Translations under genes and position numbers: made by a program | Source: Volvox africanus | Taxonomy: Eukaryota > Chlorophyta > Chlorophyceae > Chlamydomonadales > Volvocaceae | Assembly (NCBI GenBank): GCA_030268105.1 | Contig: BSDZ01000019.1 | Coordinates: 2,605,501 to 2,669,500 of the forward strand | DNA: 64,000 bases | Direction: 5' to 3' | The notes under the pieces: generated by a model | Databases searched by the model: none | The model's input: only the letters and a program-made list of their open reading frames with translations | Told to the model about the DNA's origin: nothing | Shown: piece after piece, positions 61,636-64,000 of the stretch | Position numbering within the stretch: position 1 is the first letter of the stretch | Layout: the number at the start of each line of letters is the position of its first letter

Positions 61636-64000
61636 AAGGCATCTTCTCGACGTCGGATGCCCTTCTCTAGCCACGAACTAGATCACTCGGCGTGGCGACA
61701 TGCGTGTATGTAATTAACGTATGGGCGGCGAGGGCAAGCGTGGGTCTACAGGCTCGGCCCGGCCTTGATGGCAGTAATTACGGCGACACCATTTGTTTCC
61801 GCCGCTTAGAAAGTCCTTGCCAGAGCGGCGGAGAACAATAAGGCAGAGCGGTAGCGTTAGAGACCGACGCAGCCAGACGAAATAGGCGCAATAGGGCACT
61901 AGCTCGGGCTGGGTGTGTCAGATGAACATACATGATCTGCACCGTGGGAGGCCCCCGCGCTACCAAGGCGAGCATGTGGATCACGCTGAGCTACCCATTC
62001 TGCGCGAGCGGGAATGAGTGGTGGTCTGGAACTTCCCCGCCATCATGTCGCCTTTTGCTCGGAGGAATACCCCTCAGGAAGTCTGGCGTCAGAATGGGGC
62101 TGCGGCGCTGCATGTGGTTGTCCCGCGCGGTGCTGTCCTTGCCTTAGGACTGGGCTCGTCGCGCCATCGTTAATCCAAAGCATCGTTCGTGGGTGCAGCA
62201 ACGTGCCGCAAATCCATTTTTTAAAATGAGCAGCCACCCGCAATCGCAGTCTAGACAGCGGCGCATTGGCTGTTTTCAGGGATTGATGCGACAGGAGCCC
62301 TTTCCTTGGACTACTGTATGGTTGATGCATGTGTGCTTATGTCCAGTTTCTGGGATTTTCCCACTGGTCGTGGCCAGGGCTTGGTGGGGGCCATCCTGCC
62401 CTGGCCAGCTGGGCGCCGCGCCGAATTAGGTTACGCGGATTTGGACTACTGGACTTCAAGGGACATGTGCAGACAGACGGATGGATCTTGCCTGGGATGA
62501 CGGCAGAAAGAACAGACGGACAGAGGTTGCAACCCTGCATCGTGGTGCGCTATGCCGCGCCGTTGTGCGGCGACCCATGGCCTTCGCCGGCGCACCCGAG
62601 TCGACAAACCAAGGACAGCATCATCGTGAGTGACGCTGCGGGCCATCGCCGCTTTGGCGCCACCGCTGCCACCACCACGACTTGACCCTACCTCGACTAC
62701 ATGTTCCATACTCTGTTGGCCCTTAGCATTCCGCATGACGGGTTCTGTAGATGATGTCTAATGTTTCCTCTCGCATGTCTCAAAATATGCCATACCTGCA
62801 TCTCAAGCGCTTAGCCAACCGGTCCGCCGAAACGGCGGCCCAGTGGTGACGGATGGGTGGCGGACAGATGAACACCCTCCAACCCGTCGCTGCGCGCCCT
62901 TCCTATTGAGGAGTTTTCCTCCTCTACTCCCGAAATGGCGCTGCATTGCGTCTGGGGGACATACCCGACATCTGATGACTGTCGTATCTTGGCTGCTTGA
63001 TTGAGAAAAGTGGAACCCCACTGACTGACTTGTGGACGGACCCCGGCACCGCGGGACTGACTGTGGCTGGCCCCGCGCTCGGGATAGGGCGGTGAATGGA
63101 CAGCCTGATGAAAGTAGGCCCGAACCTGAAGCCTGACCTCGACGTCCTGACGGCCTTCCTCGGACTGGATCTCCTGTGCGAAACCCGTTTCCCGCCTGCA
63201 ACGTAGCCGCTTTTGTACGACCTATTTAGCACCCACAATGGCCTTTCTGTTTGGCCGTGTTCGTAATGTTGCCAGTTCGTAAGGCGAATTGGTGAGACGT
63301 GAGACCACTGACCCACAATCTAACGCAGCGGAAGTAAATGCTGTATGGAACAGGTGGTACACGGTGTTGGTAGGAGATGGCTAGGGGACGGGCAGCATCT
63401 CGGCGCCGCTGGGCCCGCCTGCATATGGGCTTTGGGGCAATTTTTGAAGTCGTTAGGTCTTGAGAGGTGCGAGCGACGTGACGGGCTGCATAACTTCATC
63501 GCGCTGAGCATCCATTGGACCCTGCGCCGACAAAAGCCCAAAATCAGCGGATGAGGAGTTCAGGACCTTGGCGAGCCTGACGGAAGGATCACTGCGAAAC
63601 TTTCGATGCAGCTGAGGAGTTGTGGCCGGTATTTGGATGCTTCTTGCATTGGAGGGAGGACAGCAAGCAAGGGTGGACCTGTGCTGCATAAACGAGCTTG
63701 AACGTATGGCGCGATTTATGATGCAATCTAGGTGGCCCCGGGGTCGCCGGTTCCTGTGTTCATGAAGTATTGTTGTAGTGAATGTCTCCAGAGTTAGCCA
63801 CTAATCGATAAGGCGTGGAGCGGCTTGGGTGCTCGCGCGTGCGTGGAGGTTGGGTTGCTTTGTGCCTGTGCCACCAGGACACTGTTAACGGGTCCTTGGT
63901 TTTGGTATCTGCATCCGCAAAGTTGGTGAGCACCGGATAGATGCTGTGGTGCTGTACGTAGGGAGCCTCTTCATTCGCAGCCGCCTTCCTTCCGGATTCT
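61636..64000. other. Right flank, no gene recognised
   Basis: It begins with the 3' untranslated region of the kinase. Frames of up to about 130 codons exist on both strands but have composition-driven sequences and no recognisable domain. Confidence 0.45.

Overview
This window is nuclear DNA of a eukaryote, most probably a flagellated green alga. The genes are split by short introns (mostly 60-600 bases) with GT-AG ends and GC-rich donors (GTGAGT, GTGCGG). They encode a plastid-type uroporphyrinogen-III methyltransferase with a transit-peptide-like N-terminus, a plant-type ethanolamine/choline phosphotransferase, a U3 processome WD40 protein and a CDKL5-type ciliary kinase. There is no operon structure and no bacterial signal. 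The species cannot be named from the sequence.

Bases 1 to about 33,120 are an almost pure pile of Ty3/gypsy chromoviruses (gag, protease, RT, RNase H, integrase, C-terminal chromodomain). Their LTRs run TGTTGTA...TACAACA, about 0.8 kb. The layout is: E1 (minus; LTR, primer site, gag), A (plus, 5' LTR missing), E3 (minus, intact gag), D (minus, cut in two by B), B (plus, complete), an inverted fragment G carrying a SINE-like insertion, then E (minus, second LTR subfamily). E contains a solo LTR that in turn contains the complete element C. Fragment F follows, and its edge cuts into a broken dihydrouridine synthase gene. Copies A, B and C lack the catalytic glutamate of integrase, and A and B share further lesions. 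They nevertheless transposed, which suggests help in trans.

Bases 33,120 to 64,000 are the gene region: a Dus1-like pseudogene (33,198-34,198), SUMT/UPM1 (plus, 7 exons, 36,613-39,732), an unidentified minus-strand gene fragment (42,109-42,448), UTP5/WDR43 (minus, 12 exons, 43,477-48,673), an ethanolamine/choline phosphotransferase (plus, 7 exons, 51,125-53,717) and a CDKL5/LF5-like kinase (plus, at least 9 exons, 56,874-61,635). The exon joins given were checked for splice consensus and for continuous codon phase. The four intact genes serve unrelated housekeeping or organelle roles (siroheme/tetrapyrrole synthesis, ribosome biogenesis, phospholipid synthesis, cilium control). Stretches between them contain nothing I could identify.
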